56,766 nucleotides of DNA from Flavobacterium amniphilum (GCF_023634845.1 NZ_JAMLJL010000021.1:1-56766); one strand, 5' to 3'. Shown: positions 8,426 to 18,945, counted from the first letter of the stretch. The notes: generated by a model not told the origin, from the letters alone. Made by a program: numbers and translations.

Positions 8426-9253
8426 CTATTTTGACAACTTGCGTTTTACGGGGACGTAAATTGCTGTGATTAATTCGGCTGCGGAATTTCTGTCGGCTAT
8501 ATAATGTTCGATGATGGGTGAAGTATCCAGTTCGAAATTACTTTCATACAACCAACGGTGGTAAATTTTCCGGTAGGTTTCTTCGATTTCATCATAACAG
8601 CCGATGTGCATATATTTAGCATACCACTGGCCGAAAATCGTTTTTGAGAGATAGTTTTTAGGATTTAGGCAATCGTTTACACAGGCATCATACCGTGATT
8701 TTGTTTCATCCGAAATAATGGGCTGGTCGACAATAACCCCGAAGCAATCGTACGATTTGACACTTTTATTTTCATCATGGATATCATCCCAAAGTTCATT
8801 TATGTCAGTATTGTTATAATTGTTGCTGATAACCGTTTTATAGTGGATTTGCGTTTTTTCTTTAAATACATATTCAAAACCAATGGAGAAAGAAGCCTCC
8901 TTTTTTTGTTTGATGTATTGCTCAAAGAGATTCGTTTTATTTTCCCTTGCCTGAAGCGGCGTTATTTGAAATTTATTTTTGAAAGCTTTTGAGAAAGACT
9001 GATTGTTTTCGTAGCCCACATCATAAGCAATTTGTACAACAGGAAGATTTGTATACACCAATTGTTTATAGGCGTTTTCCAGTTTTAACCTCACACAAAA
9101 GTTGCCGATAGTTTCGTTAAGAACCGAATTGAAAATACGCTGGATGTTACGATAGGAATAATTCGAGATTTCCTCCAGTTCGGAAGGGTCGATTTGGCGG
9201 TGGTAGTTGTTCTCCAGAAAAATTAAAATCTGCTGGATTTTTTCTATAGTCAT
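8426..9253 (-). CDS. AraC-family regulator with GyrI-like effector-binding domain
   Basis: The 275-residue protein has an N-terminal AraC/XylS double helix-turn-helix (about 1-105). The second recognition region shows the family pattern IAYDVGYENNQSFSKAFKNKFQITP. It is followed by a GyrI-like/SOUL small-molecule-binding domain (about 115-275). This order, DNA-binding domain first, is that of Rob/SoxS-related multidrug-sensing regulators. It probably binds a hydrophobic or cationic ligand and activates transport or detoxification genes elsewhere. Only 54 bp separate it from the deiminase gene downstream, but that gene has its own -7 element. No operator is recognisable. Confidence 0.9.
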   Translation of the reverse strand: MTIEKIQQILIFLENNYHRQIDPSELEEISNYSYRNIQRIFNSVLNETIGNFCVRLKLENAYKQLVYTNLPVVQIAYDVGYENNQSFSKAFKNKFQITPLQARENKTNLFEQYIKQKKEASFSIGFEYVFKEKTQIHYKTVISNNYNNTDINELWDDIHDENKSVKSYDCFGVIVDQPIISDETKSRYDACVNDCLNPKNYLSKTIFGQWYAKYMHIGCYDEIEETYRKIYHRWLYESNFELDTSPIIEHYIADRNSAAELITAIYVPVKRKLSK

Positions 9254-9335
9254 CTGATTAATAGTCTTTTGGCTACTTAGTAAACGGTACTTATTGGATT
9301 TTATTTTAGGTTTCTGACTATAAGCGAAAGGGTAT

Positions 9336-9364
9336 AAAAAAAGCGACTGTTAGCCGCTTTTTTT
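9336..9364 (-). terminator. Terminator after the exported protein gene
   Basis: A 10-bp A/T-flanked stem (9336-9345 with 9355-9364) with a 9-nt loop gives a U-run on the minus strand, 6 bp after the stop at 9370. It separates this gene from the AraC regulator. Confidence 0.75.
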
Positions 9365-9369
9365 AAAAA

Positions 9370-9891
9370 TTATATGATACAAGTATCTTTTATTGTAGCT
9401 AAATATCCCTTCCCTATCTTGAAGACAATATTAACATAACATCCACCCAGACTATCTTCTCCGATATGCATCCGCCAGATAAGTTCACGATATCCTCTGA
9501 TAACCGTTCTATAATTAAAAGCGATTACTCTATCGAAAGTAACATTTATCAATACTGGGTCAAGGCTGGAATTAATATAAGACTCCATTGTTTCATTAGT
9601 CTCAATTTCTTTTCTCGTAGTAACCCAATCATCACAAACCTCAAATAAATCAGTAAAAGCCTTTGGGCTTTTCTTAAAAAGTTTTAAAAAATATTCACTA
9701 TCGAAACTACTCACAGCAATTAAAGCATCATCTTTCTTAAAACATTCAAATCTCAGGTTACTTTTATCAATATCTTTTTTTGAGGAATAATCAGAGAAAT
9801 AAATACCGGTTTTCCCTATTTCTTTCCATTCCTGTGCGATCGATTGCAAACTAACAAACAAAAAGGCCAACAAAAAAAGTCTTCCTTTCAT
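9370..9891 (-). CDS. Exported protein of unknown function
   Basis: The 173-residue protein begins with a clear signal peptide (MKGRLFLLAFLFVSLQSIAQ, cleavage probably after residue 19 or 20). The mature part is a mixed alpha/beta chain with three to four cysteines (ECF, VCDDW, GGCYVN, DTCII), which could form disulfides in the periplasm. I do not recognise a family. It starts 13 bp after the DUF3467 gene on the same strand and has its own terminator, so it may be the last gene of a rpoC-distal transcript. Confidence 0.75.
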   Translation of the reverse strand: MKGRLFLLAFLFVSLQSIAQEWKEIGKTGIYFSDYSSKKDIDKSNLRFECFKKDDALIAVSSFDSEYFLKLFKKSPKAFTDLFEVCDDWVTTRKEIETNETMESYINSSLDPVLINVTFDRVIAFNYRTVIRGYRELIWRMHIGEDSLGGCYVNIVFKIGKGYLATIKDTCII

Positions 9892-9904
9892 ACATCGGTA
9901 AAAA

Positions 9905-10222
9905 TTAAGCCTGACCTGTAGGGCCGAAGTTTAATGGAATTGGGGATTGTTCTGCTTCTTTGATTTCGCCGTGTGCATTTTCGAAGCGGCTGATATTTTC
10001 GGCCAATGCTTTTACTAAACGCTTAGCATGTTGTGGTGTAAGGATAATCCTTGATTTCACTTTTGCTTTGGGTACGCCCGGCATGATGTTGATGTAATCA
10101 ATCACAAACTCGGTGTTAGAGTGGTTGATAATGGCCAAATTCGAGTAAATCCCTTCTGCAGTAGTCTCGTCTAACTCGATGTTGATTTGTCCGTCCGGAT
10201 TGTTTTGATTTTGATTTTGCAT
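9905..10222 (-). CDS. DUF3467 domain protein
   Basis: The 105-residue protein carries a DUF3467 domain over nearly its whole length, including the family-like stretch SRIILTPQHAKRLVKALAEN. The function is unknown. In Bacteroidota this small cytoplasmic protein is commonly found right after rpoC, as here, although a strong stem-loop with a U-run (10283-10312) lies between them. It may therefore be expressed by partial read-through. The short leader contains a CTCCG/CGGAG hairpin (about 10240-10258). Confidence 0.85.
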   Translation of the reverse strand: MQNQNQNNPDGQINIELDETTAEGIYSNLAIINHSNTEFVIDYINIMPGVPKAKVKSRIILTPQHAKRLVKALAENISRFENAHGEIKEAEQSPIPLNFGPTGQA

Positions 10223-10276
10223 AATACGTAAGTTTTAAAAGACTCCGTCCAGGCCGGAGCGGCATAAGTTTTAATC

Positions 10277-10312
10277 ATTAAAAAATCCTAACAGTATGCA
10301 CTGTTAGGATTT
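10277..10312 (-). terminator. Terminator/attenuator after rpoC
   Basis: A perfect 13-bp inverted repeat (10283-10295 with 10300-10312) with a 4-nt loop is followed on the minus strand by six T. It lies 27 bp after the rpoC stop and ends or attenuates the rpoB-rpoC transcript. Confidence 0.85.
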
Positions 10313-10338
10313 ATAAATATAGTCAGAAAAATTAATTA

Positions 10339-13300
10339 TTAATAATTATATTCTTCTTTAGTGATCATTAATTCGTCGTATTCCTCTTTAGAACCTACAA
10401 TTGTATTATCGTAGTCTCTCATACCTGTACCGGCTGGGATTCTGTGACCTACAATTACATTTTCCTTAAGACCTTCCAACGTATCGATTTTACCTGCAAC
10501 AGCAGCTTCGTTCAATACTTTAGTTGTTTCCTGGAACGACGCCGCAGAGATGAACGACTTAGTTTGTAACGACGCTCTTGTAATACCCTGAAGTATTGGA
10601 GTCGCAGTAGCAGTGATTACATCACGTGCTGATACTAAGTTTTTATCTTCACGTTTCAACAATGAGTTTTCGTCACGTAATTCGCGTGCTGTTAAGATTT
10701 GTCCCGGTTTCAGGTTAACTGAATCACCGGCATCCTCTACCACTTTCATTCCGTATAATTTATCATTTTCAGAGATGAAATCTTTAGTGTGGATTAACTG
10801 CTCTTCAAGGAACAAGGTATCTCCCGGATCCTGAACCTGAACTTTACGCATCATTTGACGGATAACTACCTCAAAGTGCTTGTCGTTAATTTTTACCCCT
10901 TGTAAACGGTATACCTCTTGAATTTCGTTTACCAAGTACTGTTGAACAGCAGCCGGACCTTGAATTCTTAAGATATCTTCCGGAGTGATAGCACCATCAG
11001 AAAGTGGCATACCCGCTCTTACGAAGTCATTTTCCTGAACTAAAATCTGGTTTGATAATTTAACCAAGTATTTCTTGATTTCACCAAATTTAGATTCGAT
11101 AACGATTTCACGGTTACCTCTTTTGATTTTACCGAACGATACAACCCCGTCGATTTCAGAAACCACAGCCGGGTTAGAAGGGTTACGAGCCTCTAATAAC
11201 TCGGTAATTCTTGGTAAACCTCCGGTAATATCGCCTGCTTTTGAAGAGCGACGTGGGATTTTTACTAAAATTTTACCTGCTTTAATTTTCTCTCCATCTT
11301 CTACCATAAGGTGAGCACCCACCGGTAAGTTGTATGTTCTGATTAATTCACCGTCTTTACCATAGATATGTAAAGTTGGGATTAATTTTTTATTTCTACC
11401 TTCAGAGATTACTTTTTCCTGGAATCCGGTTTGCTCATCGATTTCAACCATGAACGATTGTCCTTGTTCTAAATCTTCGTAACCAACCTTACCTGTAAAT
11501 TCTGAAATAATTACACCGTTATAAGGGTCCCATTTACAGATTACATCACCTTTAGCCACTGATTGAGCATCAGCAACGAAGATACTTGAACCGTAAGGGA
11601 TGTTGTGTGTACTTAATAAGATTCCTGTTTTCTCATCAACCAATTTCAATTCAGTTGAACGGGAAATTACAATATCCACAACGTTACCTTCGTTATCTTC
11701 ACCTTTAACCGTTTTCAAATCTTCGATTTCAATACGTCCAGGGAATTTAGCTGTGATACTAGACTCTTCAGAAAGACCTCCAGCAACCCCTCCAACGTGG
11801 AATGTACGAAGTGTTAACTGAGTTCCCGGCTCACCAATTGATTGTGCTGCAATAACACCAACTGCTTCACCTTTTTGAGTCATCTTACCGGTTGCAAGGT
11901 TACGTCCGTAACATCTAGCACAGATACCTTTTTCAGCCTCACAAGTCAATGGAGAACGTACTTCAACTTTTTCAAGTGGGGACGCTTCGATTTCCTTAAC
12001 GATAGCTTCAGTGATGTGTTCACCTGCAGCAACTAATACATCACCGCTTAATGGATTGATTACATCCTGTAATGCAAAACGTCCTAAGATTCTTTCACCA
12101 AGTGTTTCAACGATTTCCTCATTTTTCTTTAAAGCAGAAACTTCCACACCTCTTAATGTACCACAATCCACTTGGTTTACGATAACATCCTGAGCAACGT
12201 CATGTAGACGACGGGTTAAGTAACCCGCATCCGCCGTTTTTAACGCCGTATCCGCAAGACCCTTACGAGCACCGTGCGTAGAGATGAAGTATTCTAAGAT
12301 CGAAAGACCTTCTTTAAAGTTCGATAAGATCGGGTTTTCAATAATTTCACCACCACCAGCAGTTGATTTTTTCGGCTTAGCCATCAAACCACGCATACCG
12401 GTTAACTGACGAATCTGCTCTTTCGATCCACGGGCTCCGGAATCAAGCATCATATATACCGAGTTGAAACCTTGTTGGTCTTCACGGATATTTTTCATTG
12501 CCAACTCTGTCAAATGTGCATTGGCAGAAGTCCAGATGTCGATAACCTGATTGTAACGCTCATTATTTGTGATAAGACCCATGTTATAGTTCATAGAGAT
12601 AACCTCTACTTGCTCTCTGGCCTCAGCAATCAATGATTGTTTTTGATCCGGAATTTTGATATCCCCTAATGAGAATGACAATCCACCTTTAAATGCGAAT
12701 TTATATCCCATATCTTTCATGTTATCAAGGAAACCAGCCGTTGTAGGAACATCAGTTACTGCAAGGATTTTTCCGATGATATCACGAAGTGATTTTTTAG
12801 TTAATACCTCATTGATATAACCAGCTGCTTCAGGTACTACTTCGTTGAATAATACTCTACCTGCAGTTGTTTGGATAATTTTGTATACTAACTCTCCGTT
12901 TTCGTTGAAGTCTTTAGCTCTGATTTTCACGCGAGCATTCAATTCCAATCTACCTTCATTCAAAGCAATGTGTACTTCTTCTGCAGAGTAGAAAGTAAGA
13001 CCTTCACCTAAAATTTTAAGTTCAGGAGTTGTTAAACGTTCTTTGGTCATATAGTAAAGACCCAAAACCATGTCCTGAGAAGGTACCGTGATAGGCGCAC
13101 CGTTAGCAGGGTTAAGGATATTGTGAGAAGCCAACATTAACAATTGTGCTTCAAGGATAGCCTCAGGTCCTAACGGTAAGTGAACCGCCATCTGGTCACC
13201 ATCGAAATCCGCGTTAAATGCCGTACACGTTAACGGGTGTAACTGGATCGCTTTACCTTCAATTAATTTAGGTTGGAAAGCCTGGATACCAAGTCTGTGA

Positions 13301-14640
13301 AGAGTTGGAGCACGGTTAAGTAATACTGGGTGTCCTTTAATTACGTTTTCAAGGATATCCCATACTACAGGCTCTTTCTTATCGATGATTTTTTTAGCAG
13401 ACTTAACTGTTTTTACGATACCTCTTTCAATCAATTTACGGATTACGAAAGGTTTGTAAAGTTCAGCCGCCATATCTTTTGGCAAACCACACTCATACAT
13501 TTTCAACTCAGGTCCAACGACAATTACCGAACGTGCTGAATAATCCACACGTTTACCTAGTAAGTTTTGACGGAAACGTCCTTGTTTACCTTTTAATGAG
13601 TCAGATAATGATTTTAACGGTCTGTTAGATTCAGTTTTAACAGCAGAAGCTTTTCTGGTGTTGTCGAACAATGAATCCACAGCTTCCTGAAGCATACGTT
13701 TTTCGTTACGTAAGATAACTTCCGGTGCTTTGATCTCCATTAATCGTTTCAAACGATTATTACGGATAATTACACGACGGTATAAGTCATTCAAATCCGA
13801 AGTAGCGAAACGACCACCATCAAGTGGTACTAACGGACGTAATTCAGGTGGGATAACCGGGATAACTTTTAAGATCATCCATTCAGGAAGATTCTCTCTG
13901 TTGTTGTTAGCTTCACGGAAAGATTCCACTACCTGAAGACGTTTTAACGCTTCAGTTTTTCTTTGTTTAGATGTTTCATTGTTAGCAGCGTGGCGTAATT
14001 CATAAGACAAAGCATCTAAATCAACGCGGGCTAACAAGTCCATAATACATTCAGCACCCATTTTAGCGATGAATTTATTTGGATCTGTATCATCTAAGTA
14101 TTGGTTTTCCATTGGAAGTGAATCCTGAATGTTCAAGTATTCTTCTTCAGTAAGGAAATCCAGTTTATTTAATGATTCACCTTCAGCATTTTTAGCGATA
14201 CCCGCTTGGATAACCACATAACGCTCATAGTAAATGATCATGTCTAATTTTTTAGACGGTAAGCCTAAAATATAACCGATTTTGTTCGGTAACGAACGGA
14301 AGTACCAGATATGCGCGATAGGCACAACTAAGTTGATGTGTCCCACACGGTCACGACGTACTTTCTTCTCAGTAACTTCAACCCCACAACGGTCACAAAC
14401 GATCCCTTTGTAACGGATTCTTTTATATTTACCACAAGCACACTCAAAATCCTTAACAGGACCGAAAATTCTTTCACAGAAAAGTCCGTCACGCTCCGGT
14501 TTGTGCGTTCTATAGTTGATAGTTTCCGGTTTTAGAACCTCACCTCTTGACTCAGCCAAGATTGATTCGGGAGATGCTAAACCAATCGAAATTTTATCAA
14601 ATCTCTTAATGGTATTTTTATCTTTATTTCTATTCATCAT
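10339..14640 (-). CDS. rpoC: RNA polymerase subunit beta'
   Basis: The 1433-residue protein is the full-length beta' subunit. The N-terminal zinc site is C67, C69, C82, C85 (CACG...CDRCG). The catalytic metal motif NADFDGD is present, and the second zinc-binding cluster appears as CEAEKGICARCYG. The C-terminal end is normal for Bacteroidota. Two adjacent ATG codons (14640 and 14637) could start it; I keep the first. It follows rpoB by 229 bp containing a stem-loop. It is the last core gene of the rpl-rpo cluster and is followed by a terminator. Confidence 0.98.
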   Translation of the reverse strand: MMNRNKDKNTIKRFDKISIGLASPESILAESRGEVLKPETINYRTHKPERDGLFCERIFGPVKDFECACGKYKRIRYKGIVCDRCGVEVTEKKVRRDRVGHINLVVPIAHIWYFRSLPNKIGYILGLPSKKLDMIIYYERYVVIQAGIAKNAEGESLNKLDFLTEEEYLNIQDSLPMENQYLDDTDPNKFIAKMGAECIMDLLARVDLDALSYELRHAANNETSKQRKTEALKRLQVVESFREANNNRENLPEWMILKVIPVIPPELRPLVPLDGGRFATSDLNDLYRRVIIRNNRLKRLMEIKAPEVILRNEKRMLQEAVDSLFDNTRKASAVKTESNRPLKSLSDSLKGKQGRFRQNLLGKRVDYSARSVIVVGPELKMYECGLPKDMAAELYKPFVIRKLIERGIVKTVKSAKKIIDKKEPVVWDILENVIKGHPVLLNRAPTLHRLGIQAFQPKLIEGKAIQLHPLTCTAFNADFDGDQMAVHLPLGPEAILEAQLLMLASHNILNPANGAPITVPSQDMVLGLYYMTKERLTTPELKILGEGLTFYSAEEVHIALNEGRLELNARVKIRAKDFNENGELVYKIIQTTAGRVLFNEVVPEAAGYINEVLTKKSLRDIIGKILAVTDVPTTAGFLDNMKDMGYKFAFKGGLSFSLGDIKIPDQKQSLIAEAREQVEVISMNYNMGLITNNERYNQVIDIWTSANAHLTELAMKNIREDQQGFNSVYMMLDSGARGSKEQIRQLTGMRGLMAKPKKSTAGGGEIIENPILSNFKEGLSILEYFISTHGARKGLADTALKTADAGYLTRRLHDVAQDVIVNQVDCGTLRGVEVSALKKNEEIVETLGERILGRFALQDVINPLSGDVLVAAGEHITEAIVKEIEASPLEKVEVRSPLTCEAEKGICARCYGRNLATGKMTQKGEAVGVIAAQSIGEPGTQLTLRTFHVGGVAGGLSEESSITAKFPGRIEIEDLKTVKGEDNEGNVVDIVISRSTELKLVDEKTGILLSTHNIPYGSSIFVADAQSVAKGDVICKWDPYNGVIISEFTGKVGYEDLEQGQSFMVEIDEQTGFQEKVISEGRNKKLIPTLHIYGKDGELIRTYNLPVGAHLMVEDGEKIKAGKILVKIPRRSSKAGDITGGLPRITELLEARNPSNPAVVSEIDGVVSFGKIKRGNREIVIESKFGEIKKYLVKLSNQILVQENDFVRAGMPLSDGAITPEDILRIQGPAAVQQYLVNEIQEVYRLQGVKINDKHFEVVIRQMMRKVQVQDPGDTLFLEEQLIHTKDFISENDKLYGMKVVEDAGDSVNLKPGQILTARELRDENSLLKREDKNLVSARDVITATATPILQGITRASLQTKSFISAASFQETTKVLNEAAVAGKIDTLEGLKENVIVGHRIPAGTGMRDYDNTIVGSKEEYDELMITKEEYNY

Positions 14641-14869
14641 AGTTTCTACTATTGATTTATTTGCAATTAAAAATTGATTTATAGTGGTGTTCTCATAACA
14701 GTTGATCCACTACCTCGGATTACTTCTCTAAACTTCATTATTTTGAAGTGCTAATTATAAACGTAATGGTTTATAAAAAATCGGAACGGTTTACGGGGCT
14801 AAATCCTAAAAACTCGAATTAATAAGTAATCAGTTCCGAAAAACTCGGAACCGATTACTGAAAATTTAT
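14641..14869 (-). other. rpoB-rpoC spacer with stem-loop
   Basis: This spacer has no gene. A 15-bp inverted repeat with one mismatch (14825-14839 with 14845-14859) sits 11 bp after the rpoB stop. It is not followed by a U-run, so RNA processing or mRNA stability is more likely than termination. Confidence 0.65.
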
Positions 14870-17800
14870 TTATTCTTCTAATCTGATGTCTAAACCAAGA
14901 CCTTTCAATTCATGCATCAATACATTGAATGATTCAGGTAATCCCGGTTCCGGCATAGTTTCACCCTTAACGATTGCTTCGTAAGTTTTAGCTCTACCAA
15001 TTACGTCGTCAGACTTCACGGTTAAGATTTCACGTAGTGTACTTGATGCACCGTATGCTTCAAGTGCCCAAACCTCCATCTCTCCGAAACGCTGACCTCC
15101 GAATTGTGCCTTACCTCCTAATGGTTGTTGAGTAATCAACGAGTAAGGACCAATAGAACGTGCGTGCATTTTATCATCAACCATGTGTCCTAATTTCAAC
15201 ATGTAGATCACACCCACAGTAGCCGGTTGGTGGAAACGCTCTCCGGTACCTCCGTCATATAAATACGTATGACCGAATCTTGGTACACCAGCTTCATCCG
15301 TTAAGGCATTAATTTGATCAAGAGAAGCACCGTCGAAAATTGGCGTTGCATACTTTCTTCCTAATTTTTTACCTGCCCATCCAAGAACTGTTTCATAAAT
15401 CTGACCGATGTTCATACGTGAAGGTACCCCTAGTGGATTCAATACGATATCTACCGGTGTTCCATCCTCAAGGAATGGCATATCTTCCTGACGAACGATA
15501 CGTGCAACGATACCTTTGTTACCGTGACGTCCCGCCATTTTATCACCCACTTTCAGTTTACGTTTCTTAGCGATATAAACTTTAGCCAGTTTCAAGATAC
15601 CTGATGGTAACTCATCCCCAACTGTGATTGTGAATTTCTCACGACGTAACGCCCCCTGAAGGTCATTTAATTTAATTTTATAGTTGTGAATTAAATCATT
15701 AACCATTGCATTTGTTTCGTCATCGGCTACCCATTGACCTTTAGTCAAGTGAGCGAAATCTTCCACAGCCTGTAACATCTTTTTAGAGTACTTCTTACCT
15801 TTTGGCAATACTTCTTCCCCTAAATCGTTCATTACACCTTGCGAAGTTTTTCCGTCAACGATTACAAACAACTTATCGATTAATCTGTCTTTTAATTCAA
15901 CAAATTTAGTTTCGAATTCCATTTCAAGAGCAGCCAATTCGTCTTTGTCCTGAGAACGTTTACGTTTGTCTTTTACAGCTCTTGAGAATAATTTTTTATC
16001 TAAAACCACACCGTGTAATGAAGGAGAAGCTTTCAATGAAGCATCTTTCACATCACCCGCTTTATCACCGAAGATAGCTCTTAATAACTTTTCTTCAGGA
16101 GTTGGATCTGATTCTCCTTTAGGTGTAATTTTACCGATTAGAATGTCACCAGGTTTAACCTCGGCACCAATTCTGATCATACCGTTTTCATCTAAATCTT
16201 TAGTAGCTTCTTCCGAAACGTTAGGAATATCATTCGTTAATTCTTCGTTACCTAATTTAGTATCACGAACTTCCAACGAATAGTCATCAATGTGAATTGA
16301 TGTAAAGATATCGTCACGAACTACTTTTTCAGAAATTACGATCGCATCCTCGAAGTTGTAACCTTTCCAAGGCATGAACGCCACCTGTAAGTTTCTTCCA
16401 AGTGCCAATTCTCCGTTTTGCGTAGCATAACCTTCACAAAGTACTTGTCCTTTAGTTACTTTATCACCTTTTCTTACGATTGGTTTTAAGTTGATAGACG
16501 TACTTTGGTTGGTTTTTCTGAATTTAATAAGGTTGTATGATTTCTCATCTGTATCGAAGCTTACCGCTCTTTCCGCATCAGTTCTTTCATACTTGATAGT
16601 AATCATGTTAGCATCAACGTATTCAACGGTTCCGTTTCCTTCAGCGTTGATTAATACACGTGAATCAGAAGCAACCTGACGCTCTAATCCGGTACCAACA
16701 ATTGGAGATTCAGGACGTAATAATGGTACGGCCTGACGCATCATGTTTGATCCCATCAACGCACGGTTCGCATCATCATGCTCCAAGAAAGGAATCAATG
16801 AAGCCGAGATAGAAGCGATCTGATTCGGTGCAACGTCAGTATAGTGAACCACATGCGGGTCAACAACCGGGAAGTCACCTTCTTCACGGGCAATTACTTT
16901 ATCAGCAGTAATTTTACCTTCAGCATCCATTTCAATGTTTGCCTGAGCAATCATTTTACCTTCTTCTTCTTCAGCGCTTAAGTAAATAGGTTCTGAAACT
17001 AAATCTACCTGACCGTTAGTTACTTTACGGTAAGGAGTTTCGATGAATCCCATTCCGTTAACTTTAGCATATACCCCAAGAGATGAAATCAAACCAATGT
17101 TTGGTCCCTCAGGAGTTTCAATCGGACATAAACGTCCGTAGTGCGTATAGTGAACGTCACGAACCTCGAAACCTGCTCTTTCTCTGGATAAACCTCCAGG
17201 TCCAAGTGCTGATAGACGACGTTTGTGAGTAATCTCAGCTAATGGATTCGTTTGATCCATGAATTGAGATAGCTGGTTCGTACCGAAGAAAGAGTTAATC
17301 ACAGAAGATAGAGTCTTCGCGTTGATCAAATCGATAGGCGTGAACACCTCGTTATCACGAACGTTCATACGCTCACGGATAGTACGGGCCATACGAGCCA
17401 AACCAACACCGAACTGAGCAGACAATTGTTCACCTACAGTTCTAACACGACGGTTAGATAAGTGGTCAATATCATCGATTTCAGCTTTAGAGTTGATTAA
17501 CTCGATTAAATATTTTACGATAGTAATGATATCTTCTTTAGTAAGCACCTGCTTATCCATTGGAATATCAAGACCTAATTTTTTGTTCATTCTGTAACGA
17601 CCTACATCACCTAAGTTGTAACGTTGATCTGAGAAGAATAACTTATCGATAATACCACGAGCTGTTTCTTCATCAGGCGGTTCAGCATTACGTAACTGAC
17701 GGTAGATGTGTTCTACTGCTTCTTTTTCAGAGTTAGTAGGGTCTTTTTGTAATGTATTGTGGATAATTGAGTAATCAGCCGCATTCAAATCTTCTTTATG

Positions 17801-18685
17801 CAATAAGATTGATTTTACGTTTGATTCAACAATTTCTTCTACGTTGTCTTTATCAAGAATCGTATCACGATCTAAGATGATTTCGTTACGCTCGATAGAT
17901 ACTACTTCTCCTGTATCCTCGTCAACGAAATCCTCATGCCACGTATTTAAAACACGTGCCGCTAATTTTCTTCCGACATATTTCTTCAAACCTGATTTAG
18001 AAACTTTAATTTCTTCAGCAAGGTCAAAGATTTCCAAAATATCTTTATCTCTTTCGAAACCGATTGCACGGAAAAGTGTGGTTACCGGTAATTTTTTCTT
18101 TCTATCGATATAAGCGTACATTACACTGTTGATATCGGTAGCGAATTCAATCCATGATCCTTTGAAAGGGATAACACGGGCAGAATACAATTTAGTTCCA
18201 TTTGCGTGGAATGACTGTCCAAAGAACACACCCGGTGAACGGTGTAACTGAGATACTACAACACGCTCGGCTCCGTTGATTACGAAAGTACCGCTTGGCG
18301 TCATGTAAGGAATTGTACCTAAGTATACATCTTGCACAATTGTTTCGAAATCTTCATGCTCAGGATCTGTACAGTATAATTTCAAACGCGCTTTTAACGG
18401 CACACTATACGTAAGTCCTCTGTCTATACATTCTTCGATTGTGTAACGAGGTGGGTCAACAAAGTAATCAAGAAATTCTAAAACGAATTGATTACGAGTG
18501 TCAGTGATTGGGAAATTTTCCATGAAGGTGTTGTATAAACCTTCATTACCTCTTTCGTCAGATTTGGTTTCCAATTGGAAGAAATCTTTGAACGACTTAA
18601 CCTGAACATCCAAGAAATCCGGATAGTTAGGAATATTTTTTGTTGAGGCAAAATTCAATCTTTCAGTCTGATTTAATATCATCAT
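14870..18685 (-). CDS. rpoB: RNA polymerase subunit beta
   Basis: The 1271-residue subunit has the usual Bacteroidota length. The rifampicin region reads NQLSQFMDQTNPLAEITHK and then RRLSALGPGGL, with Asp, His and Ser at the positions equivalent to E. coli 516, 526 and 531, so no classical resistance substitution is visible. Conserved KVGDKMAGRHGNKG and the C-terminal MPEPGLPESF region are present. The frame is open to a TTG at 18691, but the ATG at 18685 (MMILNQTERL) is the better start. It is co-transcribed with rplL across a 260-bp attenuator region. Confidence 0.97.
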   Translation of the reverse strand: MMILNQTERLNFASTKNIPNYPDFLDVQVKSFKDFFQLETKSDERGNEGLYNTFMENFPITDTRNQFVLEFLDYFVDPPRYTIEECIDRGLTYSVPLKARLKLYCTDPEHEDFETIVQDVYLGTIPYMTPSGTFVINGAERVVVSQLHRSPGVFFGQSFHANGTKLYSARVIPFKGSWIEFATDINSVMYAYIDRKKKLPVTTLFRAIGFERDKDILEIFDLAEEIKVSKSGLKKYVGRKLAARVLNTWHEDFVDEDTGEVVSIERNEIILDRDTILDKDNVEEIVESNVKSILLHKEDLNAADYSIIHNTLQKDPTNSEKEAVEHIYRQLRNAEPPDEETARGIIDKLFFSDQRYNLGDVGRYRMNKKLGLDIPMDKQVLTKEDIITIVKYLIELINSKAEIDDIDHLSNRRVRTVGEQLSAQFGVGLARMARTIRERMNVRDNEVFTPIDLINAKTLSSVINSFFGTNQLSQFMDQTNPLAEITHKRRLSALGPGGLSRERAGFEVRDVHYTHYGRLCPIETPEGPNIGLISSLGVYAKVNGMGFIETPYRKVTNGQVDLVSEPIYLSAEEEEGKMIAQANIEMDAEGKITADKVIAREEGDFPVVDPHVVHYTDVAPNQIASISASLIPFLEHDDANRALMGSNMMRQAVPLLRPESPIVGTGLERQVASDSRVLINAEGNGTVEYVDANMITIKYERTDAERAVSFDTDEKSYNLIKFRKTNQSTSINLKPIVRKGDKVTKGQVLCEGYATQNGELALGRNLQVAFMPWKGYNFEDAIVISEKVVRDDIFTSIHIDDYSLEVRDTKLGNEELTNDIPNVSEEATKDLDENGMIRIGAEVKPGDILIGKITPKGESDPTPEEKLLRAIFGDKAGDVKDASLKASPSLHGVVLDKKLFSRAVKDKRKRSQDKDELAALEMEFETKFVELKDRLIDKLFVIVDGKTSQGVMNDLGEEVLPKGKKYSKKMLQAVEDFAHLTKGQWVADDETNAMVNDLIHNYKIKLNDLQGALRREKFTITVGDELPSGILKLAKVYIAKKRKLKVGDKMAGRHGNKGIVARIVRQEDMPFLEDGTPVDIVLNPLGVPSRMNIGQIYETVLGWAGKKLGRKYATPIFDGASLDQINALTDEAGVPRFGHTYLYDGGTGERFHQPATVGVIYMLKLGHMVDDKMHARSIGPYSLITQQPLGGKAQFGGQRFGEMEVWALEAYGASSTLREILTVKSDDVIGRAKTYEAIVKGETMPEPGLPESFNVLMHELKGLGLDIRLEE

Positions 18686-18945
18686 GGACAAAATTTTGAT
18701 TAAAAAAAAGTAATTTTTGTGTTAAACACATTAATTAATAAAACAATTTTACTTCTTTTTATAACCAACACATCTCTAAAAAATAAAATGAAGTAAGGCT
18801 TTATTTTTGTCTTCGTGTTGATTTAAAAACTTTCGGTTTCCAAATTATCTCTATAAAAATTTCGATAATTTTATTAAACGAAAAATGGTTTAGGCTTTGA
18901 GTTGAGCACTCAAAAGCCTAAACCTGTATTCTAAACTATGTTAGC
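18686..18945 (-). other. rplL-rpoB spacer
   Basis: No gene is present. Apart from the hairpin at 18887-18924 the region is plain AT-rich leader sequence before rpoB. Confidence 0.6.
18879..18924 (-). terminator. rplL-rpoB attenuator hairpin
   Basis: The arms 18887-18902 and 18908-18924 form a 16-bp stem with a single bulged base and a 5-nt loop. The minus strand then reads ATTTTTCG, a short U-run. It lies 22 bp after the rplL stop. A partial terminator here is known in E. coli, where it lowers rpoBC expression relative to ribosomal proteins; the same role is inferred. Confidence 0.7.

Noticed and set aside
16200..17500. Rifampicin-resistance substitutions in rpoB
   Set aside because: The residues equivalent to E. 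coli 516, 526 and 531 are wild type.
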